Of a stretch of 64,000 nt of DNA, positions 56,751 to 64,000 are shown piece after piece (the stretch's first letter is position 1; each line of letters begins with the position of its first letter). The notes under the pieces were generated by a model. That model did not search any database. It worked only from the letters and a program-made list of their open reading frames with translations, and was not told where the DNA came from. The translations under genes were made by a program, and so were the position numbers. Source of the DNA: Actinomycetota bacterium (GTDB taxonomy: Bacteria > Actinomycetota > UBA4738 > HRBIN12); contig DASQWI010000017.1 of NCBI GenBank assembly GCA_035640355.1, positions 1 through 64,000 on the forward strand, in the 5' to 3' direction.

Positions 56751-58241
56751 GTGCCTCGTGTCCCTGGTACTGCCCGCGCGATCGCGCTCGTCTCGTGCCT
56801 TGTCGCGGCGGCGTGTTCCGCTCCTTCGGAAGCGACGCCCGAGGCGACCGACGGCACCACGAGTCCCGCGACGACGCAGCCGGTTGCGTCGTCCCCATCA
56901 CACGCACCGGACGACGTCTCCGGCATGCCGAAGCTCGAGCAGGCGCAGGTGCGCCTGAAGCACCTGATCTTCATCGTCCAGGAGAACCGGTCGTTCGATC
57001 ACTACTTCGGCACGTTCCCCGGCGCCGAGGGCATCCCCATGCGTGACGGCACACCGACGGTGTGCGTTCCCGACCCGATCCTCGGCACGTGCGTATCGCC
57101 GTACCACACGAGCAGCCAGCTGCAGGAGGGAGGGCCGCACGGCGAGCCCCACTCCGACGCCGATGTGAACGGCGGCCGCATGGACGGGTTCGTCCGCACG
57201 GTGATCGACGGTCCGATGCACTGTGCCGACCATCGCGACGATCCGGCGTGCGCGAGCTACCTGGGGCCGCAGGGGCAGCCCGACGTCATGAGCTACATGA
57301 CCGATCGGGAGATCCCGAACTACTGGCGCTACGCGGAGAACTTCGTCCTGCAGGACCACATGTTCGCGCCGGCAGACTCGTGGACGCTTCCCGCCCACCT
57401 ATACCTGGTGTCGGCGTGGGCTGCGCGATGTGAGGACCCTCGTGACCCGATGAGCTGCGTCTCGGAGCTCGATCCGGCGGAGGAGCTGGAGATCCTCAAG
57501 GCCCGCGAGGACGTTCCGCTGTGGGCGTGGACCGACATCACGTATCTATTGAACGAGCGCGACGTGAGCTGGGCGTACTACGTGGGCGACGACACGTGCT
57601 TCTTCGGCTGCCGCCGGAACCCGCGCGGCCGGAACACCGTCATGCAGCAGACTCCGCTCCCGTGGTTCACGACGGTCCGGCAGAACCACCAGATCGACAA
57701 CGTTCGTGGCCACGCCGAGTACTACGAAGCGGCTCGTGCCGGAAAGCTCCCGTCGGTGTCGTGGATCGTTCCCTACAACGGAGTCGGCGAGCACCCGGAC
57801 AACGATGAGCGGGTGTGGAAGGGCATGCGCCACGTGACCAATCTCGTGAACGCCGCGATGCGCGGACCGGACTGGGAGGAAACGGCGATCTTCATCACGT
57901 GGGACGACTGGGGCGGCTTCTACGACCATGTCGAACCGCCGCGCGTCGACCTGAACGGGTACGGGATCCGCGTTCCGGGGATGACGGTCAGCCCGTGGGC
58001 GCGTTCCGGCATGATCGACTCGCAAACGCTGTCGTTCGACGCGTACCTGCGGCTGATCGAGGACCTGTTCCTCGAGGGTGAGCGCCTCGATCCGGAGACG
58101 ATGAGCCGACCGGACTCGCGGCCCACGGTTCGCGAGGAGGTCCAGGTGCTCGGCGATCTGCTGCGTGAGTTCGACTTCGAACAGGAACCGCTCGACCCAT
58201 TGATCCTGGATCCCGGCGCCGGTAGGCCGAGCGGAACATGA
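56751..58241 (+). CDS. Phosphoesterase-family lipoprotein (acid phosphatase/phospholipase C-like), copy 1
   Basis: A 496-residue exported protein with lipobox ([11 protein letters not shown], Cys22). The catalytic domain of the AcpA/phospholipase C superfamily is complete: [23 protein letters not shown] with the Glu-Asn metal/nucleophile region, [24 protein letters not shown], and [21 protein letters not shown] supplying metal Asp/His. Members hydrolyse phospholipids, sphingomyelin or phosphomonoesters outside the cell. GTG 56751 with a leaderless -10; ATGA-coupled to a paralogue. Confidence 0.92.
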   Translation: MPRVPGTARAIALVSCLVAAACSAPSEATPEATDGTTSPATTQPVASSPSHAPDDVSGMPKLEQAQVRLKHLIFIVQENRSFDHYFGTFPGAEGIPMRDGTPTVCVPDPILGTCVSPYHTSSQLQEGGPHGEPHSDADVNGGRMDGFVRTVIDGPMHCADHRDDPACASYLGPQGQPDVMSYMTDREIPNYWRYAENFVLQDHMFAPADSWTLPAHLYLVSAWAARCEDPRDPMSCVSELDPAEELEILKAREDVPLWAWTDITYLLNERDVSWAYYVGDDTCFFGCRRNPRGRNTVMQQTPLPWFTTVRQNHQIDNVRGHAEYYEAARAGKLPSVSWIVPYNGVGEHPDNDERVWKGMRHVTNLVNAAMRGPDWEETAIFITWDDWGGFYDHVEPPRVDLNGYGIRVPGMTVSPWARSGMIDSQTLSFDAYLRLIEDLFLEGERLDPETMSRPDSRPTVREEVQVLGDLLREFDFEQEPLDPLILDPGAGRPSGT

Positions 58242-59626
58242 GGCGAACGCTCCTCGTCCTCGGTGCGTCGCTCGCGCTGGTCGCGGCGGCCTGCAGCCGC
58301 GACGCGGTACCAGAGCCGTCGCAGACGCAGCTCGTGCAGGCCCGGGCGACGCTCAAGCACCTCGTGTTCATCGTGCAGGAGAACCGTTCGTTCGATCACT
58401 ACTTCGGGACGTTCCCCGGGGCGAAGGGCTTTCCGCGGACCGAGGACGGCCGGATCGCCGTGTGCATCCCCGACCCCGTCCTCGGCAGGTGCGCGCGGCC
58501 GTACCGAACGACCAGCCAGCTGCAGGAGGGCGGACCGCACGCATGGCGACACTCGCGCGCCGACGTGGACGGCGGACGGATGGACGGGTTCATCCGAACG
58601 GTGGTCGACAGCCCGATCCACTGCGCCGACCACCGCGACGACCCGGCGTGCGCGCGCTACCTCGGGCCGCAACGACAGCCCGACGTGATGAGCTACCACA
58701 CGGCGCGGACGATCCCGAACTACTGGACGTACGCGCGCCGGTTCGTTTTGCAGGACCGCATGTTCGCGCCGGCCGACTCGTGGACGCTGCCGGCGCACCT
58801 GTTCCTGGTCTCTGCGTGGGCGGCGAGCTGCGACAACCCTCGCGATCCGATGAGTTGCGTGTCGGATCTCGAGCTGAGCGACGAGGCGCAGGTCCAGCGT
58901 TCCCACGAGGACGTTCCGATCTGGGCGTGGACCGACATCACCCACTTGCTGCACGAGGCCGGGGTGAGCTGGTCGTACTACGTCGGCGACGACACGTGTG
59001 AGTTCGATCCCTGCCCGAACGACAGGAGCGGACAACGCACCGTGAGCCAGCAGAACCCGCTTCGGTGGTTCACGACCGTCCGCCAGAACCGCCAGCTCGA
59101 TCGGGTCCAGGGCCACTCGGAGTTCTATGCGGCGGCGGCGGACGGAACGTTGCCGTCGGTGTCGTGGGTGATGCCGTACTCGGGCGTCGGCGAGCATCCC
59201 GGCGCCGGCGAGCCGATCTGGAAAGGGCAGCGACACGTGACGAACGTCGTCAACGCGTTGATGCGCGGGCCCGATTGGGAGCAGACGGCGATCTTCTTGA
59301 CGTGGGACGACTGGGGCGGCTTCTACGACCACGTCGTGCCACCCCGTGTCGATCGCAACGGCTACGGCATCCGCGTGCCGGGGATCATGATCAGCCCGTG
59401 GGCGCGTCGCGGCATGATCGACTCGCAGACGCTGTCGTTCGACGCATACCTGCGATTGATCGAGGACCTGTTCCTCGACGGCGCACGGCTGGATCCCGAC
59501 ACAATGAGCCGGCCGGACTCGCGTCCCACGGTCCGCGAGGAGGTCCGGGGGCTCGGCAACCTGCTGAGCGAGTTCGATTTCGACCAGGAACCGCTCCCGC
59601 CGCTGATCCTGGACCCTCGCCCGTAG
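58238..59626 (+). CDS. Phosphoesterase-family lipoprotein (acid phosphatase/phospholipase C-like), copy 2
   Basis: A 462-residue paralogue of the preceding gene, starting ATGA-coupled at 58238. Signal and lipobox ([15 protein letters not shown], Cys19), followed by [58 protein letters not shown] and [37 protein letters not shown], all metal-site segments intact. By eye the two are similar throughout, so a tandem duplication produced them. Differences lie mainly in the N-terminal linker and C-terminal tail; different substrates or redundant phosphate scavenging are possible. Confidence 0.92.
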   Translation: MRRTLLVLGASLALVAAACSRDAVPEPSQTQLVQARATLKHLVFIVQENRSFDHYFGTFPGAKGFPRTEDGRIAVCIPDPVLGRCARPYRTTSQLQEGGPHAWRHSRADVDGGRMDGFIRTVVDSPIHCADHRDDPACARYLGPQRQPDVMSYHTARTIPNYWTYARRFVLQDRMFAPADSWTLPAHLFLVSAWAASCDNPRDPMSCVSDLELSDEAQVQRSHEDVPIWAWTDITHLLHEAGVSWSYYVGDDTCEFDPCPNDRSGQRTVSQQNPLRWFTTVRQNRQLDRVQGHSEFYAAAADGTLPSVSWVMPYSGVGEHPGAGEPIWKGQRHVTNVVNALMRGPDWEQTAIFLTWDDWGGFYDHVVPPRVDRNGYGIRVPGIMISPWARRGMIDSQTLSFDAYLRLIEDLFLDGARLDPDTMSRPDSRPTVREEVRGLGNLLSEFDFDQEPLPPLILDPRP

Positions 59627-59682
59627 TCGTTCCGCGGCACACGCTCCCTGAACGGCCGACGCGACGGCGAACCCACCCCGCC

Positions 59683-59688
59683 TAGAAT
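59683..59688 (+). promoter_or_regulatory. Leaderless-type -10 element TAGAAT
   Basis: TAGAAT is followed by 9 nt and GTG 59698 (a second GTG codon follows directly). No ribosome-binding site. Confidence 0.5.
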
Positions 59689-59697
59689 CCTTCGAAG

Positions 59698-61185
59698 GTG
59701 GTGCGGACGAGGGCGATGATCGGCGCGGATGTCTCGGCCGACGAGCGCGTCGTCGAGCGCTTGGCGGAGGCGGGCATCGCGCTGCCGACCTTCGAGCAGC
59801 TCGCTGACCCGGGGAAGATCCCGCAGCGCATCCGTTCGGAGCTCGAGTCCGTCGATCCCGACGCCGCACATCCTCTGAACCTGTTCCGCGTCCACTGGTA
59901 CAACGGCGCCGACCGCCGCTCGACCGTCGACGTCCCGGATCACGTCGTGCTTCCGACCGAGCTCACCGGCGTCGACGCGCGCATCCTGGTCGCGTTCGGT
60001 GATCGATTCCCCATGATCGGCGCGCACAAGGTGCTGGCTGCGTACGGGTGTCTCGCGCCGCGCGTCGTGACGGGCGGATTCGATCCGACCTCGCAGCGGG
60101 CGGTGTGGCCGTCGACCGGCAACTACTGCCGAGGCGGCGTGGCGATCAGCCGGATCATGGGATGCCGGGGCGTCGCCGTGCTGCCCGAAGGGATGAGCCG
60201 GGAGCGATTCGAATGGCTCGAGCGCTGGGTCAGCGAACCGTCCGACATCGTGCGAACGCCGGGCGTCGAGAGCAACGTCAAGGAGATCTACGACGAGTGC
60301 AACCGCCTCGCGCGGGATCCGGCGAACGTCATCCTCAATCAGTTCGCCGAGTACCCCAACCACCTCGTGCACCTGTTCGTCACTGGTTCTGCCCTCGAGC
60401 GCGTGTTCGACTCGCTTCGCGAGGCCGACCCGTCACTCCGACTTCGTGCCTTCGTCGCGGCGTCGGGGTCGGCCGGGACGCTGGGCGCCGGGGACCACCT
60501 GAAGGACCGGTTCGGGGCGCAGGTCGTCGTGGCCGAGGCACTCGAATGTCCGACGCTGCTCCACAATGGGTTCGGCGAGCACAACATCCAGGGGATCGGC
60601 GACAAGCACGTGCCGCTGATCCACAACGTCATGAACACCGACGTCGTCGCCGACGTGAGCGACCGAGACACCGATCGTCTGAACGTGCTGTTCAACACCG
60701 AGGAGGGACGGGCGTTCCTCCGTGCGCGCGGCGTCGACGAGCGCGTGATCGAGGCGCTCGATGCGTTCGGCTTGTCGAGCATCTGCAACGTCCTCGCCGC
60801 GATCAAGACGGCGAAGCTGCTGCGGCTCGGCGCCGACGACGTCGTCGTCACCATCGCCACCGACGGCGCGGCGATGTACCGAACCGAGGTGGACAAGGTC
60901 CTGGCGCGCGACTTCCCCGGGGGGTTCGGCCAAACGGAGGCTGCGGAGACCTTCGGCCGGTCGCTCGAGGGGCAGGGAACGGGCGACATGATGCAGCTCA
61001 CCGAGGAGGACCGGCGACGCGTCTTCAACCTCGGCTACTTCACGTGGGTCGAGCAGCAAGGCGTCTCCGTCGAGGATTTCGTGGCGCGCCAAGACCAGGC
61101 GTTCTGGCGTTCGCTCCGTGATCTGTTGCCGGAGTGGGACGAGGCGATCCGCGCGTTCAACGTTCGATCGGGGATGGCCGTGTGA
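59698..61185 (+). CDS. PLP-dependent enzyme (cysteine synthase/threonine dehydratase superfamily)
   Basis: A 495-residue fold-type II PLP enzyme: MIGAHKVLAAYGCL places the Schiff-base Lys at residue 111, WPSTGNYCRGGVAISRIMGCRGVAVLPEGMSRERF contains the substrate-loop Asn, and VAASGSAGTLGAGDHLKDRFG is the phosphate-binding loop. It is longer than cysteine synthases (~310), resembling the enzymes found with YgeY-type hydrolases in purine/selenium-linked clusters. Reaction unknown (beta-elimination of an amino acid such as diaminopropionate is an inference). Leaderless start. The next gene starts on its stop (GTGA). Confidence 0.85.
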   Translation: MVRTRAMIGADVSADERVVERLAEAGIALPTFEQLADPGKIPQRIRSELESVDPDAAHPLNLFRVHWYNGADRRSTVDVPDHVVLPTELTGVDARILVAFGDRFPMIGAHKVLAAYGCLAPRVVTGGFDPTSQRAVWPSTGNYCRGGVAISRIMGCRGVAVLPEGMSRERFEWLERWVSEPSDIVRTPGVESNVKEIYDECNRLARDPANVILNQFAEYPNHLVHLFVTGSALERVFDSLREADPSLRLRAFVAASGSAGTLGAGDHLKDRFGAQVVVAEALECPTLLHNGFGEHNIQGIGDKHVPLIHNVMNTDVVADVSDRDTDRLNVLFNTEEGRAFLRARGVDERVIEALDAFGLSSICNVLAAIKTAKLLRLGADDVVVTIATDGAAMYRTEVDKVLARDFPGGFGQTEAAETFGRSLEGQGTGDMMQLTEEDRRRVFNLGYFTWVEQQGVSVEDFVARQDQAFWRSLRDLLPEWDEAIRAFNVRSGMAV

Positions 61186-62537
61186 GTGCAGCGCCGGCGA
61201 CGTCCGTGGTCTGCGAGGGCTGCGGGTATACCGCTCCGGCTGACGAGCCGTTCCCGTTCCGCTGTCCGAGCGCGAACGGCGATGACCGCGACCACGTGAT
61301 GGTTCGCGAGATCGACCCGACGCACGTCTCGTTCCCCGACGGCGACGACCGGAACCCGTTCGTGCGCTTTCGCGAGCTGTTCCACTCGTACCACCTCGGC
61401 CGCGCCCACGGGATGAGCGACGACGACCACGTCCACCTGGTCGAGCAGCTCGACAAGGCGGTCGCCGCAGTCGACGGGCGTGGATTCGTCGAGACTGCGT
61501 TCGAACGGAGCGACGGGTTGTCCGAGCGCCTGGGATGCGACGTGTGGGTCAAGGACGAGACGGGGAACGTGTCCGGGTCGCACAAGGCGCGGCACCTGAT
61601 GGGGCTGATGATCCACCTGCTGGTCGCGGAGCAGACCGGCATGGGGTCGATCGACGGACGTGAGCTCGCCATCGCCAGCTGCGGCAACGCGGCGCTCGCG
61701 GCGGCCGTCGTGGCGCGCGCGGCCGAGCGCCCGCTCCGTGTGTTCATCCCGACGTGGGCGGACCATGCGGTGGTCCGCCGGCTGCACGAGCTCGGCGCAA
61801 CGATGGAGATCTGTGACCGGGAGGAGGAGGGGGTCGGCGACCCGACGTACGCGGCGCTCCGACGCGCGATCGCCGAGGGCGCGATCCCGTTCACGTGTCA
61901 GGGTCCGGACAACGGCCTGACGATCGAAGGGGGCGAGACGCTCGGGTACGAGCTCGTCGCTCAGCTCACGCGAGCGGGTGAGTCGCTCGACGCGCTCGTC
62001 GTGCAGATCGGCGGGGGCGCGCTGGCGAGCGCGTGCATCCGCGCGTTCGAGGACGCCGCGCTGCTCGAGGCGCCGGAGCGTCTGCCGCGTATCCATGCCG
62101 TGCAGACCGAGAGCGCGCATCCGCTCGAGCGGGCGTACGTGCGCGTCCGGCAGCGTGCCGGATACGAGGCGACGCCGGAGGGGATCGTCGACGCGATGAC
62201 CTGGGCGCGGTCGAACCGGTCCGAGGTCATGTGGCCGTGGGAGACCGAACCGCGAAGCATCGCCGATGGGATCCTCGACGACGAGACGTACGACTGGGCG
62301 GCGGTCATCGGCGGAATGCTGGCGACGGACGGGTCCCCGGTCCTCGTCTCAGAGGAGACGCTACGCGACGCGAACACGCTCGCGCGCGAGGCGAGTGGCA
62401 TCGACGTCGACCACACGGGCTCGGCGGGACTCGCGGGCCTGATCGAGCTGTCGCGACGAGGACGCCTGCACCGGGGCGAGCGCGTCGCCGTGGTGTTCAC
62501 CGGCGTCGACCGGAACGGGACAATGGTGGGCCGATGA
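61182..62537 (+). CDS. PLP-dependent enzyme, threonine-synthase-like with N-terminal zinc ribbon
   Basis: A 451-residue fold-type II enzyme. VCEGCGYTAPADEPFPFRCP at 10-29 is a zinc-ribbon-like Cys cluster (Cys11, Cys14, Cys28). The Schiff-base Lys135 is in VSGSHKARHLMG, ASCGNAALAAAVVARA and CQGPDNGLTIEGGETLGYEL are the phosphate and substrate loops, and VVQIGGGALASACI the glycine-rich loop. Likely an amino-acid beta- or gamma-elimination/replacement enzyme, possibly diaminopropionate ammonia-lyase-like. Co-translated with both neighbours by 4-nt overlaps. Confidence 0.85.
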   Translation: MSAAPATSVVCEGCGYTAPADEPFPFRCPSANGDDRDHVMVREIDPTHVSFPDGDDRNPFVRFRELFHSYHLGRAHGMSDDDHVHLVEQLDKAVAAVDGRGFVETAFERSDGLSERLGCDVWVKDETGNVSGSHKARHLMGLMIHLLVAEQTGMGSIDGRELAIASCGNAALAAAVVARAAERPLRVFIPTWADHAVVRRLHELGATMEICDREEEGVGDPTYAALRRAIAEGAIPFTCQGPDNGLTIEGGETLGYELVAQLTRAGESLDALVVQIGGGALASACIRAFEDAALLEAPERLPRIHAVQTESAHPLERAYVRVRQRAGYEATPEGIVDAMTWARSNRSEVMWPWETEPRSIADGILDDETYDWAAVIGGMLATDGSPVLVSEETLRDANTLAREASGIDVDHTGSAGLAGLIELSRRGRLHRGERVAVVFTGVDRNGTMVGR

Positions 62538-63748
62538 ACGTCGACGAACGCTACGCGCGGGAGGCAGAAGGTCTCCGCGACGACGTCACCCGGTTCCTGG
62601 CCGACCTGATCGAACGGCCGAGCCTCTCGCGCGAGGAGAACGCGGTCGTCCAACGGATCGGCGAGGAGATGAAGGCGGTTGGGTTCGACGACGTGGTCGT
62701 GGACGGGTTCGGCAGCGTGATCGGGCGGATCGGCGACGGGCCGGTGCACATCGTGTTCGACTCGCACATCGACGTGGTGAACACGGGCGACCCGTCGTTG
62801 TGGCGCACTGAGCCGTTCACGGCGACGATCGAGCACGGCGTGCTCTACGGCCGCGGCGCGTCGGACAACAAGGCCGCGATCGCGTCGATGGTGCACGGGG
62901 GCGCGCTGCTGCGGCGGCTCGGCATCGATACGTCTCGGTTCACGCTGTGGGTCGTGGGAACGGTCCAGGAAGAGGACTGTGACGGCCTCGCCCTGGAGTA
63001 CCTCCTGACGAACACGATCCCCAAGGCCGAGATCGTCGTGCTCGGCGAGGCGACGAACCTGCAGGTCTACCGGGGACATCGCGGGCGCGCCGAGTTCGCG
63101 CTCCACACGACGGGACGGGCGGCGCACGCGTCGGCGCCGGAGCGCGGGGTGAACGCGATCTACCGGATGGCGCCGATCGTCGAGCAGGTCGAGGCCCTGA
63201 ACGAACGACTCGCGTCCGATCCGTTCCTGGGAAAGGGAACGGTGGTCGTCTCGAAGATCGACGCTCAGACGCCCTCGTTGAACGCCGTGCCCGACGGTTG
63301 CACGATCTACCTGGACCGGCGGCTGACGATTGGAGAGACGGTCGAGTCGGCTCGGGCCGAGCTCGAGGGGCTGCCCGCCGTGCAGGAGGGTGCCGCGACG
63401 GTCGAGCTGCTCACCTATGAAGGGCGGGCATACACGGGGTTGACCCTCTCGACCGACAAGTACTTCCCGACGTGGGTGACGCCCGAGGACCATCACGGCG
63501 TTCGCGCGGCGGTCGAGACCTCGGAGCGCGCCCTGGGGATGACGCCACAGATCGGCCGATGGGTGTTCTCGACGAACGGCGTGTCGAGCGCGGGGAAGCT
63601 CGAGATCCCCACGATCGGGTTCGGCCCGGCGAACGAGGTGTACGCGCACAGCGTTGACGACCAGTGTCCGATCGATCACCTCCCGCTCGCGGCGGCGTGG
63701 TACGCCGCGTTCCCCGAGCGCTACGTTGCGGCCGCGGGAGGGGAGTGA
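62534..63748 (+). CDS. M20-family metallohydrolase, YgeY-like
   Basis: A 404-residue M20 amidohydrolase: VHIVFDSHIDVVNTG (His78, Asp80), GRGASDNKAAIASMVHGG (metal Asp111), VQEEDCDGLALE (catalytic Glu146 and metal Glu147) and the dimerisation lid HTTGRAAHASAPERGVNAIYRM. The DSHIDVV and QEEDCDG segments match the YgeY family, hydrolases associated with selenium-dependent molybdenum hydroxylase and purine-catabolism loci. It is coupled (ATGA) to the PLP enzyme upstream and followed by a xanthine-dehydrogenase-type protein 1 nt after its stop. Substrate likely an N-carbamoyl or N-acyl amino acid (inference). Confidence 0.9.
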   Translation: MNVDERYAREAEGLRDDVTRFLADLIERPSLSREENAVVQRIGEEMKAVGFDDVVVDGFGSVIGRIGDGPVHIVFDSHIDVVNTGDPSLWRTEPFTATIEHGVLYGRGASDNKAAIASMVHGGALLRRLGIDTSRFTLWVVGTVQEEDCDGLALEYLLTNTIPKAEIVVLGEATNLQVYRGHRGRAEFALHTTGRAAHASAPERGVNAIYRMAPIVEQVEALNERLASDPFLGKGTVVVSKIDAQTPSLNAVPDGCTIYLDRRLTIGETVESARAELEGLPAVQEGAATVELLTYEGRAYTGLTLSTDKYFPTWVTPEDHHGVRAAVETSERALGMTPQIGRWVFSTNGVSSAGKLEIPTIGFGPANEVYAHSVDDQCPIDHLPLAAAWYAAFPERYVAAAGGE

Positions 63749-63749
63749 C

Positions 63750-64000
63750 GTGGACTTCACGCTGAACGGGAGCGCGGTGTCGGTCGACGTTCGTCCGGGC
63801 GCGAGCCTCCTCGACGTGCTCCGCGAGGACCTGGGTGTTACCTCGGTGAAGGACGGGTGCGCGCCGGAGGGCTCGTGCGGCGCCTGCACGGTGCTGATCG
63901 ACGGCAAAGCCGTCGTCTCGTGCGCGCAGAAGGCCGAGCGCGCGGCGGGGCGTCAGGTGATGACACAGGAAGGTCTCCCACCCGAGGAGCGCGACCGGTG
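63750..64000 (+). CDS. Xanthine-dehydrogenase-type [2Fe-2S] protein, N-terminal part (3' partial)
   Basis: Frame from GTG 63750 to the window end (83 residues) reads MDFTLNGSAVSVDVRPGASL ... LLDVLREDLGVTSVKDGC then APEGSCGACTVLIDGKAVVSC, the plant-type ferredoxin domain of molybdenum hydroxylases; Cys37, Cys43, Cys46 and Cys58 would bind the [2Fe-2S] cluster. The gene begins 1 nt after the YgeY-like stop. It could be a stand-alone small subunit or the N-terminus of a large fused (selenium-type) xanthine dehydrogenase; the rest is outside the window. Its function agrees with purine or heteroaromatic oxidation in this cluster. Confidence 0.85.
   Translation, partial: MDFTLNGSAVSVDVRPGASLLDVLREDLGVTSVKDGCAPEGSCGACTVLIDGKAVVSCAQKAERAAGRQVMTQEGLPPEERDR

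Noticed and set aside
55468-56907. 479-codon frame antisense-parallel to icd on the minus strand
   Set aside because: Same-strand alternate frame of the isocitrate dehydrogenase gene, extremely Arg-rich, no recognisable domain.
57920-59869. 649-codon open frame on the minus strand
   Set aside because: It is antisense to both phosphoesterase genes, mirrors their duplication, and is Arg/Pro/Val-rich without family features; typical GC-rich shadow.
61961-63907. 648-codon open frame on the minus strand
   Set aside because: Antisense to the PLP enzyme and M20 hydrolase, which have clear catalytic motifs; no motif in the shadow frame.

Overview
This 64 kb window is high-GC and densely coding and looks like a chromosomal segment from an uncultured actinobacterium (Actinomycetota). 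Evidence for this: many genes with actinobacterial-type families (a CYP125-like P450, a SigG/SigX5-type sigma factor with a SnoaL-like tail, a DosS/DosR-like two-component pair, DUF6510 and DUF6186/DUF6256 neighbours), frequent GTG starts, and many apparently leaderless promoters in which a TANNNT -10 element sits 5-10 nt before the start codon. No rRNA, CRISPR array or replication origin is visible. One tRNA-Glu(CTC) lies at 54.5 kb.

Layout. 0-10.4 kb: a collagen-like surface protein (cut by the window edge), a MarR regulator, then catabolic genes: P450 plus glutamine-synthetase-family enzyme, two fumarylacetoacetate-hydrolase-family enzymes, an acetoacetate-decarboxylase-family enzyme, a YcaQ-like DNA glycosylase and gltX. 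10.4-15.1 kb: small membrane and secreted proteins, an FAD oxidase, and an ECF sigma factor whose 3' end is antisense to a STAS protein. 15.2-27.4 kb: CBS protein, DUF4386 membrane protein, truncated hemoglobin, an ISLre2-like transposase remnant, a cysteine-rich HTH regulator, folE with a RibD_C reductase, and a phosphoketolase-acetate kinase energy module. 27.4-37.4 kb: a GAF-GAF histidine kinase and a NarL-type response regulator resembling DosS/DosR, followed by genes typical of hypoxia/dormancy regulons (DoxX, CBS, CoA-binding protein, YciI, alpha/beta hydrolase, small membrane proteins) and a molybdenum oxidoreductase/flavin reductase/DUF6510 operon. Three of these genes (DoxX, YciI, alpha/beta hydrolase) carry frameshifts or in-frame stops.

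37.4-51 kb: a NERD protein, then the most unusual locus of the window: one 824-codon frame encoding a membrane histidine kinase fused to a complete ECF sigma factor, overlapping by 4 nt a membrane protein with a long Pro/Asp-rich repeat tail (possible anti-sigma or sensor partner). Then small membrane proteins, a blue-copper lipoprotein, a YibE/F transporter, a frameshifted PAS-PAS-GGDEF gene, a hemerythrin-DUF2188 protein and SRPBCC, DUF6186/6256 and VOC proteins. 51.3-54.6 kb: msrB, a chrA remnant and a DHA2 drug transporter lie between two imperfect 80-bp direct repeats, the right one abutting the tRNA-Glu 3' end, which suggests a decayed integrative element. 54.7-64 kb: DUF488, a long-type isocitrate dehydrogenase, two tandem phosphoesterase lipoproteins, and a tightly overlapping set of two PLP enzymes, a YgeY-like M20 hydrolase and the start of a xanthine-dehydrogenase-type [2Fe-2S] protein (cut by the window edge).

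Overall, the centre of the window reads as a low-oxygen/energy-stress island (heme sensor kinase, DosR-like regulator, truncated hemoglobin, hemerythrin, phosphoketolase/acetate kinase ATP generation, CBS sensors), partly decayed, next to a novel-looking kinase-sigma signalling gene. All functional assignments are by eye from sequence motifs; no database search was run.
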